Below are positions 26,651-35,362 of a DNA stretch of 64,000 bases, in pieces (positions within the stretch are counted from its first letter, which is position 1; each line of letters starts with the position of its first letter). This stretch comes from Anaeroglomus sp964550565. Its GTDB lineage: Bacteria > Planctomycetota > Phycisphaerae > Sedimentisphaerales > Anaerohalosphaeraceae. The notes beneath the pieces were generated by a model. It searched no databases and was not told the origin of the DNA. It worked only from the letters and a program-made list of their open reading frames with translations. Made by a program: the position numbers and the translations under genes. The stretch covers positions 1-64,000 of the forward strand of contig CAZKAI010000001.1 in assembly GCA_964550565.1 (NCBI GenBank), given 5' to 3'.

Positions 26651-27220
26651 ATGTTGAGGTTCTTCAAAAAGAAAAAAGAAAGCCGATATCTGAATGCCCG
26701 TTTTCCTGAATATCAAATCGGCAAGTGGAGTTATGGAAAGCCCAAAGTGATGTCGTGGGGCGAGGGGGCAGTGCTGAAGGTCGGGGCATTTTGTTCTTTT
26801 GGTGCTGATGTCACCATATTTCTCGGCGGGGAGCATCGCATTGACTGGGTGACGACGTTTCCTTTTAATTCGCTGTGGAAATCCGCCGAACACTTTACAG
26901 GACACCCGGCCACCAAAGGCGACGTGGTGATTGGAAACGATGTCTGGATAGGCTATCGCGCGATCATTCTTTCCGGGGTTACGATTGGTGACGGGGCTGT
27001 GGTTGCGGCGGGGGCGGTGGTGACCAAAGACGTTCCCGCATACGGCATTGTGGGCGGCAATCCCGCCAAACTGATTAAAAAGCGATTTGACGACGAAACC
27101 ATACAGCGGCTGCTCAAGATTGCCTGGTGGAACTGGGACGACGCAAAGATTGAAAAGTTCCTGCCTTTACTGCTGAATCAGGAAATTACGGCATTTATTC
27201 TTGAGGCAGAAAAGCAATAG
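26651..27220 (+). CDS. Hexapeptide-repeat acyltransferase (xenobiotic acetyltransferase type)
   Basis: A 189-residue left-handed beta-helix acyltransferase of the CatB/XAT class. VVIGNDVWIGYRAIILSGV and VTIGDGAVVAAGAVVTKDVP show the hexapeptide repeats; YGIVGGNPAKLIKKRF is the usual C-terminal signature. The likely catalytic histidine lies in EHFTGHPAT. In this context it probably O- or N-acetylates a glycan residue; it need not be a resistance enzyme. Confidence 0.85.
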   Translation: MLRFFKKKKESRYLNARFPEYQIGKWSYGKPKVMSWGEGAVLKVGAFCSFGADVTIFLGGEHRIDWVTTFPFNSLWKSAEHFTGHPATKGDVVIGNDVWIGYRAIILSGVTIGDGAVVAAGAVVTKDVPAYGIVGGNPAKLIKKRFDDETIQRLLKIAWWNWDDAKIEKFLPLLLNQEITAFILEAEKQ

Positions 27221-27234
27221 CCGGCAAGACCCGT

Positions 27235-27849
27235 TTATGATTTAGAAGGATGCCCGATAACAAATTCAATCCCATGGGCAGGGATGGTGTATACCAGGTT
27301 TTCCTCGTAATATTCTTGACACAGTGTGCAGCAGTTGACAAGCCAGCCGAAGGCTTTTTTCAGAAATCCCAGCAGGCCGAACTTGGATCGGAATATCAGA
27401 CGCTGAGAGATGATCTGCAGGCGAAGGTCGGAATAGAAATTCGGGACTTTCCGTCGCAATTGTAGCGGATAATCGACGAAGTAATAAAACGTATACAGGC
27501 CAAAGTGCCGGACGTGGGTGGGGTCGGAATAATAATAGGGATTTGAAAAATGCGGGACAAAGATATAGGCTTTTCCGTCTTTTTTGAGTACTCGCATTAT
27601 TTCCCTGAGCAGGAGGTCAAAGTTATGGACGTGTTCAAGGACGCTGCGGCAGTGTATCTCATTCACGGACTGATCAGGGAAAAACGGCAGCCCGCGTTCA
27701 ATATCCGTCACAATGTCCACCTGGGGCGCATCAACCCGATCGATGCCGATGCGGCCTTCTTTTTTCTTGGCGCCGCAGCCGATATCGATCACAATCGGTG
27801 TTTTTTTCTGGATTAATTGTTGAATATCAACTTTTACTTTTGTTTCCAT
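27235..27849 (-). CDS. Class I SAM-dependent methyltransferase
   Basis: A 204-residue methyltransferase (Methyltransf_11-like). IVIDIGCGAKKKEGRIGID is the SAM loop, DIERGLPFFPDQSV and RSVLEHV the next motifs, MRVLKKDGKAYIFVPHF the following strand. AGGA precedes the ATG. It is the only minus-strand gene in the glycan cluster, convergent with the acetyltransferase (14-base gap) and divergent from the GT4 gene. Codon use is slightly AT-richer than its neighbours. Confidence 0.82.
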   Translation of the reverse strand: METKVKVDIQQLIQKKTPIVIDIGCGAKKKEGRIGIDRVDAPQVDIVTDIERGLPFFPDQSVNEIHCRSVLEHVHNFDLLLREIMRVLKKDGKAYIFVPHFSNPYYYSDPTHVRHFGLYTFYYFVDYPLQLRRKVPNFYSDLRLQIISQRLIFRSKFGLLGFLKKAFGWLVNCCTLCQEYYEENLVYTIPAHGIEFVIGHPSKS

Positions 27850-27924
27850 GGATATCCTGCTCCGCAGAGACGATGGTCCATCTATTCTTAAGCCGATGAA
27901 GTCCGGATACTGCCAGCAAAATAC

Positions 27925-27952
27925 TTGTTTTTATCGATATTTTCAATATAAT
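27925..27952 (+). promoter_or_regulatory. Predicted promoter of the GT4 gene
   Basis: TTGTTT (27925-27930), 16-base spacer, TATAAT (27947-27952). Transcription would start near 27959, inside the hairpin at 27954-27980. Confidence 0.5.
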
Positions 27953-27953
27953 A

Positions 27954-27980
27954 ATTCCAGATTATGGCTAATCCTGGAAT
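27954..27980 (+). other. Hairpin at the predicted 5' end of the GT4 mRNA
   Basis: ATTCCAGATTA (27954-27964) pairs with TAATC-C-TGGAAT (27969-27980) with one bulged base and a TGGC loop. It ends 12 bases before the start codon and could protect or mask the 5' end. Confidence 0.5.
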
Positions 27981-27992
27981 AGAAATTATCGG

Positions 27993-28985
27993 ATGACTCA
28001 CAAACACGTACTAATCTTGTCACATAATCCGGACCGGGCCAGTTTCCGGCAGCGGATTGGGATTTACCTTCCTCAGTTGGAAGCGGCGGGGGTTGTCTGT
28101 ACCGTGGTGCGGTTCCCGAAGGGATACTGGGCACGGTGGAAGCTGTTTGCCGGGGCAGGACAGTACGATGCGGTCCTGCTGCACAAAAAGACGCTGAATT
28201 TCTGGGATGCCCGGATTTTACGCAAGCACGCTCGGCGAATCATTTATGATTTTGACGATGCCATTATGTTCAGCCCGCACAAGCCGGATTGCCGGCATTC
28301 GAGCCATTTTCGCCTGTTTGAGCGAACGATGCGGCTGGTGGATTGTGTGATTGCGGGCAATACCTGGCTGGCCGAGCAGGCCCGGCCATTCTGCACAGCT
28401 GTGCATATTCTGCCAACCGGACTGGATACGTCGAAATATAGCGGCATACAGAGAGCGCCATCGGATGGCAGGATTCGCCTGGTTTGGATTGGGAGTAAGG
28501 CGACATTACGGTATTTAAAGGAATTGTCGCCTGCGTTAGAGCAGATTGGCAGGACCTGTCCGCAGGTGGTTTTGCGAATTATCTGCGACGATTTCTTTGA
28601 CCTGTCTGGGATGACTGTGGAGAAAAAGGCGTGGTCGCTGGAAACCGAGGCGGCGGATTTAGCAGCCTGCGATATCGGGCTGTGTCCGCTGCCGGATGAT
28701 CATTTCACCCGCGGCAAGTGCGGCTTCAAGATTTTGCAGTATTTCGCGGCAGGGCTTCCGGTGATAGCATCGCCGGTAGGGGTAAATGCCGATTTTCTAA
28801 TGGGCGGCAAAACGGGGCTTGCCGCTGGGCAGGAAAACGAATGGATCGATGCCATAACCGTTCTCGTGAATGATGTATCCCTTCGGCAGAGCATGGGCCA
28901 AAATGGAAGAAACGTTGCCCAACAACATGACGCGGTGGTTATTGGACAACGTTTCTGCGCACTGATACAGGATTGCCTGCGATAG
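27993..28985 (+). CDS. Glycosyltransferase family 4
   Basis: A 330-residue GT-B enzyme of the GT4/GT1 group. The N-terminal half contains IIYDFDDAIMFSP and HILPTGLDTSKY; the C-terminal half has IRLVWIGSKATLRYL and the donor-binding FKILQYFAAGLPVIASPVG. No membrane segment. It closes the glycan cluster and ends only 9 bases from the convergent GH95 stop; no terminator is visible between them. Confidence 0.85.
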   Translation: MTHKHVLILSHNPDRASFRQRIGIYLPQLEAAGVVCTVVRFPKGYWARWKLFAGAGQYDAVLLHKKTLNFWDARILRKHARRIIYDFDDAIMFSPHKPDCRHSSHFRLFERTMRLVDCVIAGNTWLAEQARPFCTAVHILPTGLDTSKYSGIQRAPSDGRIRLVWIGSKATLRYLKELSPALEQIGRTCPQVVLRIICDDFFDLSGMTVEKKAWSLETEAADLAACDIGLCPLPDDHFTRGKCGFKILQYFAAGLPVIASPVGVNADFLMGGKTGLAAGQENEWIDAITVLVNDVSLRQSMGQNGRNVAQQHDAVVIGQRFCALIQDCLR

Positions 28986-28994
28986 CATCAAAGC

Positions 28995-31331
28995 CTATTT
29001 AAACTGCTCTGCGGTCAGGGTGCGGGCTTGTCCTTTGGGGATTTCCACTTGGATGTCCTTGCCGCCATATCTTACTTTCAGCGGCTGTCCTGTCAGGTTT
29101 TTAATATTGGCTTTAACAAGCTTGCCTTCGTTCCATTGGATATCGACTTCAAAGCCGCCACGGGCGCGGAGTCCTTTGACGGAGCCATTCGCCCAGGCAT
29201 CGGGCAGGGCAGGCAGCAGTTCGATGCGTCCGGCGTGCGACTGCAGCAGCATTTCGGTAATGCCGGAGGTGGCGCCGAAATTGCCGTCAATCTGGAAGGG
29301 CGGATGGTTATCGAACAGATTGGGCAGCGTTTTTTCCGGCGTCAGTTGGTTTTTCAGCATCGTGAAGGCATGATTGCCGTCGTGGAAGCGTGCCCAGCAA
29401 TTGATTTTCCAGCCCATCGACCAGCCGGTCCCGCCGTCGCCGCGGAATTCCAGTGATTTGCGGGCAGCCTGCCACAGGTCGGGCGTATCGTAACGGTTGA
29501 TTTCCTGTCCGGGATGCAGCGCCCACAGGTGAGAAATATGGCGGTGCTCATTCCTGGGATTGTCCACATCTTCCAGCCACTCCTGAAGCTGGCCGTGTTT
29601 GCCGATGGTATTGGGCGCGATGCGGGCACGCATGGAAACCAGTTTCTCACGAAAATCGGTATCGACCTCAAGGATTTTGGACGCATCGATGCAGTTGGTG
29701 AACAACGACCGAATGATTTGATGATCCATGGTCGGGCCCATGACCAGGCCGCCCTGTTCGGGAGAATTCGACGGGCCGGAGATGAGCCAGCGATTCGGAT
29801 TGCGCGGGTCTTCGACGAGATAGGCGGCGAAAAATTCAGCCGCACTTTTGATAATAGGATAGGCCCGGTTTTTCAGGAATTCTTTATCCCCGGTGAATTC
29901 ATATTGCCACCAGAGGTGCTGGCACAGCCAGGCTCCGCCGGTGACCCAGATGCCATGGTCGGAAGCGTTGATTGCCGCAGTAGCCCGCCACAGGTCGGTG
30001 TTGTGGTGCAGCACCCAGCCGGGGCAGTTGTAGTAGGTTTTGGCGGTGAGCGCTCCTGTCTGTGAGCAGTCCTGAATCATACTGAACAGCGGTTCGGCAC
30101 ATTCGAACAGGTTGGTAATCTGAGCGGGCCAGTAGTTCATTTCGGTATTGATGTTGACGGTGTACTTGCTTCCCCACGGCGGTGACATATTCTCATTCCA
30201 GAGTCCCTGCAGATTGGCGGGCTGGCCGCCGGGACGGCTGGAGGCAATCAGCAGATACCGCCCGAACTGGAAATACAGAGCGGCCAGGGCGGGGTCGTCG
30301 GTTTTGCTGAATTCCCGAATGCGCTGATCGGTGGGATTTTGCGAGGCGGGAGTATCGCCCAGCTCGATATCCACGCGATTCATCAATGCCTGATAATCGG
30401 ACTGATGGCGCTGTTTGAGCTGGTCATAGGAAAACTGCTGAGCCGCAGTACAAACCTTCTCGCATCGGGCGGTTGGGTCGGCAGAGATATCTTTGTAATT
30501 GACATAGCTGGTCGCCGCCGTCAGCAGCAGAGTGACCGAATCGGCATTGGTAATCTGGATGCCGTTGTCGGACACGAAACATTGGCCGCTCTGGGCTGCT
30601 GCAATCAATTGTGCTTCGAAGCGCAGCTTGCTTTCCTGGCCGTTTTCGCCGCGATTGGTGACCTGTCCGCGAAGAGCGAGACTGTAATCATTCAGACGAA
30701 CAATCTGAGACGAACGGTGCGGGCTGGTCAGTTGGGCCAGAAACGACAGCGCTCCCGGCTTGTCGCAGGATAACTTCAGGACAATGACGCGATCCGGATA
30801 GCTGGCGAAAATCTCCCGTGTATAGGTCACGCCGTTGACTTTATACTGAACGCGCGATATTGCCTCCCGCAGGTCGAGACTGCGACGATAGTCGGTGGGA
30901 TTCTGATGCCCGTCGAAAGTCAGCTTCAGGTCGCCAAAGGGCTGGTAAAAGGCCTGTCGCATAGGATTGCTCATAAAGCGTTCCATCCCCAGTTTCTGGG
31001 CCTCGGCCTGTTTACCGTCAAATAGAAGTTGCCGCAGTTGGGGCAGGACCTCGGCAGCGCCGGGATTCTGGTAATCGCAGGGCTGGCCGGTCCAGAGACT
31101 GTCTTCGTTAAACTGGATGCGTTCGACATCGGTCTTGCCGAAGACCATCGCACCCATCATTCCGTTTCCAATCGGCAGCGCCTCGACCCACTTTTCAGCA
31201 GGCTTGGGATACCACAGCATCCATTTGCCATCCGATGCGGTCTGCTGGCACCACCCAGTCTGCATCGCCGTCAGCAGCAAAAGGACGATAAAAACCGTGA
31301 ATACAATTTTGTGTTTGTGAATGTACATCAT
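28995..31331 (-). CDS. GH95 alpha-L-fucosidase-type glycoside hydrolase, secreted
   Basis: A 778-residue protein with an N-terminal signal peptide (hydrophobic TVFIVLLLLTAMQTGWC). WYPKPAEKWVEALPIGNG, FNEDSLWTGQP and the (alpha/alpha)6-barrel segments NTEMNYWPAQITN and HISHLWALHPGQEI are characteristic of GH95, which mostly removes alpha-1,2-linked L-fucose and in some members alpha-L-galactose. The length is normal. It is the third gene of the GH3-GH9-GH95 operon (32-base gap), which fits removal of fucose from plant xyloglucan side chains. Confidence 0.9.
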   Translation of the reverse strand: MMYIHKHKIVFTVFIVLLLLTAMQTGWCQQTASDGKWMLWYPKPAEKWVEALPIGNGMMGAMVFGKTDVERIQFNEDSLWTGQPCDYQNPGAAEVLPQLRQLLFDGKQAEAQKLGMERFMSNPMRQAFYQPFGDLKLTFDGHQNPTDYRRSLDLREAISRVQYKVNGVTYTREIFASYPDRVIVLKLSCDKPGALSFLAQLTSPHRSSQIVRLNDYSLALRGQVTNRGENGQESKLRFEAQLIAAAQSGQCFVSDNGIQITNADSVTLLLTAATSYVNYKDISADPTARCEKVCTAAQQFSYDQLKQRHQSDYQALMNRVDIELGDTPASQNPTDQRIREFSKTDDPALAALYFQFGRYLLIASSRPGGQPANLQGLWNENMSPPWGSKYTVNINTEMNYWPAQITNLFECAEPLFSMIQDCSQTGALTAKTYYNCPGWVLHHNTDLWRATAAINASDHGIWVTGGAWLCQHLWWQYEFTGDKEFLKNRAYPIIKSAAEFFAAYLVEDPRNPNRWLISGPSNSPEQGGLVMGPTMDHQIIRSLFTNCIDASKILEVDTDFREKLVSMRARIAPNTIGKHGQLQEWLEDVDNPRNEHRHISHLWALHPGQEINRYDTPDLWQAARKSLEFRGDGGTGWSMGWKINCWARFHDGNHAFTMLKNQLTPEKTLPNLFDNHPPFQIDGNFGATSGITEMLLQSHAGRIELLPALPDAWANGSVKGLRARGGFEVDIQWNEGKLVKANIKNLTGQPLKVRYGGKDIQVEIPKGQARTLTAEQFK

Positions 31332-31363
31332 TGCAACTCCTTGTTCTGTGTTGATGGAATCCT

Positions 31364-33013
31364 TTATTGACTGACAAACCCGGCCAGGGCATAAACCAGT
31401 GCCGCCTGCCAGTTGATGGCGATTTCATTGGTTCGGTAATCGTCCTCAATATCTTTCCAGTTGCTGGCGGAGGTTCCGCCGCCGACCAGATAGCCAGGCC
31501 AGGGATCTTTAATCCCATCCGCCCCCGAACGCCGGTCGTGTGGATTCATGGGCGGCAGATGCCCGATTCCGGTGACAAACGAGCGACCATACGTATTATG
31601 TCCGAATAGATGCGCGATTGCATCCAATACAGTGGAACGATAGTCGGGTTTCGGGTCTATTTTGTAAGCAATCTGCAGGGTCAGCGTCTGTCGGGCGACA
31701 GTCCCGTTGCTGCCCCAGTAATACGTGCCGCCAAGGGGCCTGCTGTACACATCCTTGCGGGACTGTTGGACGATGGCGTCTGCAACAGAGAGTAAATCAT
31801 GTTTGACATCGTCTGCGATATCCGGATTCTTGCCCTCCCGGCCTGACAGCAGATAAGTAAACATCGCGAGATTTCGAATATTGGACCAATCCCATGCGGC
31901 ATCAATTTTGTTATTGATGGTCTTGGCCTGATTTTCGAAATCCTGCAGGACCTGTGCGTCGCCTGTGGTCTGCCACAGTTCTGCAGCCGCCCAGAGCCGG
32001 TCATCCGAATCCGAGGTGCCGTACCCGCCGGTTGAAAAGGCCTTCTGGTCCGGTTTCTTATCGGCGGGATTCGCCTTCAAAAACGCATAGCTGTTCTTCG
32101 ATGCTTCCAGACACCGCTGAGCATACGCGGCATCATAAGGCTTGAAATACCGTGCGGCCATGGCGGTCATGGCGACAAAATCAGCCGTGGCCGCTGAGCC
32201 CCAGTCGGTAAAATAGGTCTTGGATGCATCTTTTTCCGGCATAATAAATCCGGGAAAATCCAGCGGGGTCAATTTATGAGAGATTTTACCGGAACCGTCG
32301 GGATACTGCATTTTCAAGAGCCAGTCGATTTCCCATTTGATTTCCTTGAGAAAGTCCGGATAGCCGCCGGCGGTGTCAGGAATGTTCAATGTGAAGGATT
32401 GAAGCCGGGGCTGGAAGTGGTCCCAGGCCAGAAATAACATGCCGACGGTGATGCCCGCGTTGACCGTATATTTGCCATAGTCGCCGGCATCATGCCAGCC
32501 GCCGGTGCCGTCGCGGCGGGTGTCGCCAAAGCCGGTATACGTCTGATACGCATCGTTCATGTGGCAGGGGGCATGGCTGTACCGGATGCCGTTGTGCTCG
32601 CCCTGAACCGCCGTGCCGCATCGCCACAGAGTAAAGCCCCGCATGGCCGTATAAAAGGCGGAGTCATAGATCTTATCGCCAATCGGGAAGTCAATCGAAC
32701 GCCCGACGCCGGGGATAGTCAGATAATACTGCCCCGGGGTTTTAAATGCTGAAAAATCTGCAATCCAGACGTCCTGATTGATATCTTTCTGAAAAGTTGG
32801 CCCCGTTGTCTTGCCGGAATAAACGACGCGGTTGTCGGAAGACTGATGGACCGTGAAATCAGAGCAGGACTTGATCATCGCTGCCTTCTTGGGCATCGAC
32901 GGCAAAAAGCCCAGCGAATTCAAGCGAATCTCGGTGCTGCCCCAGCAGAGCGAACCCAATAAAAGGCCGACCATGCACAGCAGCCGCTGCCTGTGTGTAT
33001 TCTCGCGTCGCAT
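31364..33013 (-). CDS. GH9 endoglucanase, secreted
   Basis: A 549-residue protein with a signal peptide (LLCMVGLLLGSLCWG), an N-terminal Ig-like CelD_N domain (STEIRLNSLGFLP...), and a GH9 (alpha/alpha)6 catalytic domain. GGWHDAGDYGKY holds the catalytic-base aspartates D175 and D178; the C-terminal NEIAINWQAALVYALAG holds the acid E530. GH9 enzymes cleave beta-1,4-glucans including cellulose and xyloglucan. There is no carbohydrate-binding module or dockerin. It lies between GH3 (9-base gap) and GH95 genes on one transcript. Confidence 0.9.
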   Translation of the reverse strand: MRRENTHRQRLLCMVGLLLGSLCWGSTEIRLNSLGFLPSMPKKAAMIKSCSDFTVHQSSDNRVVYSGKTTGPTFQKDINQDVWIADFSAFKTPGQYYLTIPGVGRSIDFPIGDKIYDSAFYTAMRGFTLWRCGTAVQGEHNGIRYSHAPCHMNDAYQTYTGFGDTRRDGTGGWHDAGDYGKYTVNAGITVGMLFLAWDHFQPRLQSFTLNIPDTAGGYPDFLKEIKWEIDWLLKMQYPDGSGKISHKLTPLDFPGFIMPEKDASKTYFTDWGSAATADFVAMTAMAARYFKPYDAAYAQRCLEASKNSYAFLKANPADKKPDQKAFSTGGYGTSDSDDRLWAAAELWQTTGDAQVLQDFENQAKTINNKIDAAWDWSNIRNLAMFTYLLSGREGKNPDIADDVKHDLLSVADAIVQQSRKDVYSRPLGGTYYWGSNGTVARQTLTLQIAYKIDPKPDYRSTVLDAIAHLFGHNTYGRSFVTGIGHLPPMNPHDRRSGADGIKDPWPGYLVGGGTSASNWKDIEDDYRTNEIAINWQAALVYALAGFVSQ

Positions 33014-33022
33014 GATGTTCTC

Positions 33023-34885
33023 TTAATAGGTCAGGCCAAAGCCATAGGGAAACAACGGGTCATAATTCTTATCGCCGACATTAATCGGAAGCTGGTCCAT
33101 CGAACGCGGCCAGGTGTACGACAGCTTGCCGGTGGGCTTATAATCACCAAACAGCACATCCGCGACACCCTGACCTTCCGTGCCGGGCAGCCATGCGGCC
33201 ACAAAGGCATCCGCCTGTTCCAGCACGTTGTTGATAATCATGGGACGGCCTGACAGCAGGACGACCACGACCGGAATACCGGCCTTTTTCATCTCGGCTA
33301 TGGCCTGAACATCTTCAGCGGCCAGGGCCAGGTCGCTGCGGTCGCCTTCCATCTCGGCATACGGGGTCTCACCAATGACAACGACGCCCAGACTTGCCCC
33401 GGCAGCCCCGGCGCCATCTTTGGAGAATGTGACCTGCGTATTGGCGGAGACGGTTTTCTTGATTGCTGCAAGAATCGTGGTGCCGCCGGTGGTGATGGCG
33501 CCGCTTTTGCCCTGCCAGTCGATGGTCCAGCCGCCGCACTGGTTGCCGATATCATCGGCATTCTTGCCGGCGACATGGATGCGGGCTGCGGTTTTGGAAA
33601 GGGGCAGCGTCTTGCCCTGATTCTTGAGCAGGACCAGTGACTCCCGGACGGCCTGACGGGCGACCTGACGATGCTTGAGGGAACCGAATTCCTGTTGGAG
33701 GGTGCGGTCGGCCAGAACCGAAGCATTCTTGTCCAGAAGGCCCATCGCGGCCTTGACACGCAAAATACGCGTTACCGCATCGTCAATACGCGACATCGGG
33801 ATTTTGCCTTCCTGTACCAGTTCCTTGAGGCATTTGATATATTCCCGATAGGTGTTGGGCACCATTCCCATATCCATGCCGGCGTTGACGGAAATCATGA
33901 TGGCGGTTTTGTAATCTTTGGTTATCTGGTCGATGGCATTATAGTCGGAAATCAGAAAGCCGTCAAAGCCCAGTTCTGTCTTGAGTACGTCGGTCAGCAG
34001 ATATTTATTGCCGGAGCATTTGGAGCCGTTCCAGCTATTGTACGAGGGCATAATCGACCCGACCCCGGCGGCAATGGATGCCGGGTAGGGATACAGGTGA
34101 ATCCGCCGCAGGGTGGCCTCGTCAACACGGGTATCGCCCTGATCCAGCAGGCTCTTGCTGTTGGGTTTCTGAGCTGAACCATAGGTCGTTCCGCCGTCAC
34201 CGACATAGTGTTTGGCACAGGCCAGCACCGTGACCGGGTTGGACAAGTCGGTTCCCTGCAGCCCTTCGACAGCGGCCTGACCGAGTTCGCTGACCAGCTT
34301 GGGATCTTCCGAAAAACCCTCATAAGTACGGCCCCAGCGTTCATCCTGCGGTACGGTGATGCAGGGGGCAAAAGTCCAGTTGATGCCGGTGGCCCGAATT
34401 TCCAAAGCGGTAATGCGGGAGATTTCTTTAATCAGTTCCGGATTGCGTGTGCAGCCCAGGCCGACATTGTGGGGGAATACCACCGCGCCGATTACGTTGT
34501 TATGACCATGGACGCCGTCGATGCCGTACAGCAGGGGGATTTTCAGGCGGGTTTTCAGAGCGTGTTTCTGGCAGTCATCATAGACATTGGTCCATGCCTC
34601 GAGGCTGTTGCCTTCCTTGGGATCGGAACTGCCGCCGCTGAGAATCGAGCCGATAAAATAAGTCTCGATATCCGACATCTCTTTGAGGCCGGATAATTCC
34701 GCTTGCGTCATCTGCCCGACTTTTTCATCGAGGGTCATTTTAGCGACCCATTGACGGACCTGGGCGTCGAATGAAGATAGCGGTTTAGCGGGGGCCAAAG
34801 ATGTCCGGTGACAGGATGCTGCAAGAATAACGATTGACAAAAGACAATACGATGTCAGGATGCGACCGATACGATAGCGGGCCAT
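33023..34885 (-). CDS. GH3 beta-glucosidase lipoprotein
   Basis: A 620-residue GH3 enzyme. The N-terminus ends in LAASC, a lipobox, so it is probably membrane-anchored. The (beta/alpha)8 domain contains GFLISDYNAI with nucleophile D314; earlier motifs LYGIDGVHGHNNV and GEDPKLV-like EGFSEDPKLV match beta-glucosidases. The C-terminal alpha/beta sandwich (VVVIGETPYAEMEGD) is present, and no fibronectin-like tail follows. As the first gene of the operon it would hydrolyse oligosaccharides released by GH9. The promoter and an overlapping palindrome lie at 34972-35015. Confidence 0.9.
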   Translation of the reverse strand: MARYRIGRILTSYCLLSIVILAASCHRTSLAPAKPLSSFDAQVRQWVAKMTLDEKVGQMTQAELSGLKEMSDIETYFIGSILSGGSSDPKEGNSLEAWTNVYDDCQKHALKTRLKIPLLYGIDGVHGHNNVIGAVVFPHNVGLGCTRNPELIKEISRITALEIRATGINWTFAPCITVPQDERWGRTYEGFSEDPKLVSELGQAAVEGLQGTDLSNPVTVLACAKHYVGDGGTTYGSAQKPNSKSLLDQGDTRVDEATLRRIHLYPYPASIAAGVGSIMPSYNSWNGSKCSGNKYLLTDVLKTELGFDGFLISDYNAIDQITKDYKTAIMISVNAGMDMGMVPNTYREYIKCLKELVQEGKIPMSRIDDAVTRILRVKAAMGLLDKNASVLADRTLQQEFGSLKHRQVARQAVRESLVLLKNQGKTLPLSKTAARIHVAGKNADDIGNQCGGWTIDWQGKSGAITTGGTTILAAIKKTVSANTQVTFSKDGAGAAGASLGVVVIGETPYAEMEGDRSDLALAAEDVQAIAEMKKAGIPVVVVLLSGRPMIINNVLEQADAFVAAWLPGTEGQGVADVLFGDYKPTGKLSYTWPRSMDQLPINVGDKNYDPLFPYGFGLTY

Positions 34886-34971
34886 TGTGTACTCCTTTCA
34901 AAATCCATTTCAATTTTAGCGAATACAGTACATGCAGGATAGGGACGGAATAGTTCCGGCCCAGTGGCTAT

Positions 34972-35015
34972 AGCATACCGGCCGATTCTCTTATTTGTCA
35001 AGAGATAATCTCTTG
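34972..35015 (-). promoter_or_regulatory. Promoter of the GH3-GH9-GH95 operon with overlapping palindromic operator
   Basis: Minus strand: TTGACA (35001-34996), 18-base spacer, TATGCT (34977-34972). A perfect 8+1+8 palindrome, CAAGAGAT-A-ATCTCTTG (34999-35015), overlaps the edge of the -35 box. Such placement fits a repressor or activator site; no regulator gene of a known sugar-responsive family is adjacent. Confidence 0.6.
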
Positions 35016-35105
35016 AAAAGGGTACAATGGTAAATATCGAACATTCAGTCCATGGGGTATTTAATGCACTTTTTCACGAGTTCTGCAAACATTTCTATGC
35101 ACCCC

Positions 35106-35245
35106 GAGGGAGTGATGATGCACGGGACTGCCGAGATTGGATTATTATAAAAATAATCAGTCTTATATATATAATAATAGCAATGACTGGATTATTTGCT
35201 TAAAAATGCAGTCACGGCAGTCCCAGCAGTCCCGACACTCCCTAC
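35106..35245. repeat. Imperfect long inverted-repeat element, about 140 bp
   Basis: GGGACTGCCG (35124-35133) is repeated inverted as CGGCAGTCCC (35215-35224). The flanks extend the pairing (GGGAGTG near 35109 with CACTCCC near 35236). The AT-rich core holds further nested stems, for example GATTATT/AATAATC. There is no coding potential. It could be a MITE-like remnant or a transcript end structure downstream of the LamG gene at 35363. Confidence 0.5.
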
Positions 35246-35362
35246 ACCCTGATGATGATTGCCAAAAGTCGTTCCGTTTTCACAATAAAATCAGGCTGGA
35301 ATGTAATAATTGTGGCACAGTCTGAAGGAGTCAGGCTGTGGGCGTTATCACTGTTTCCACCG

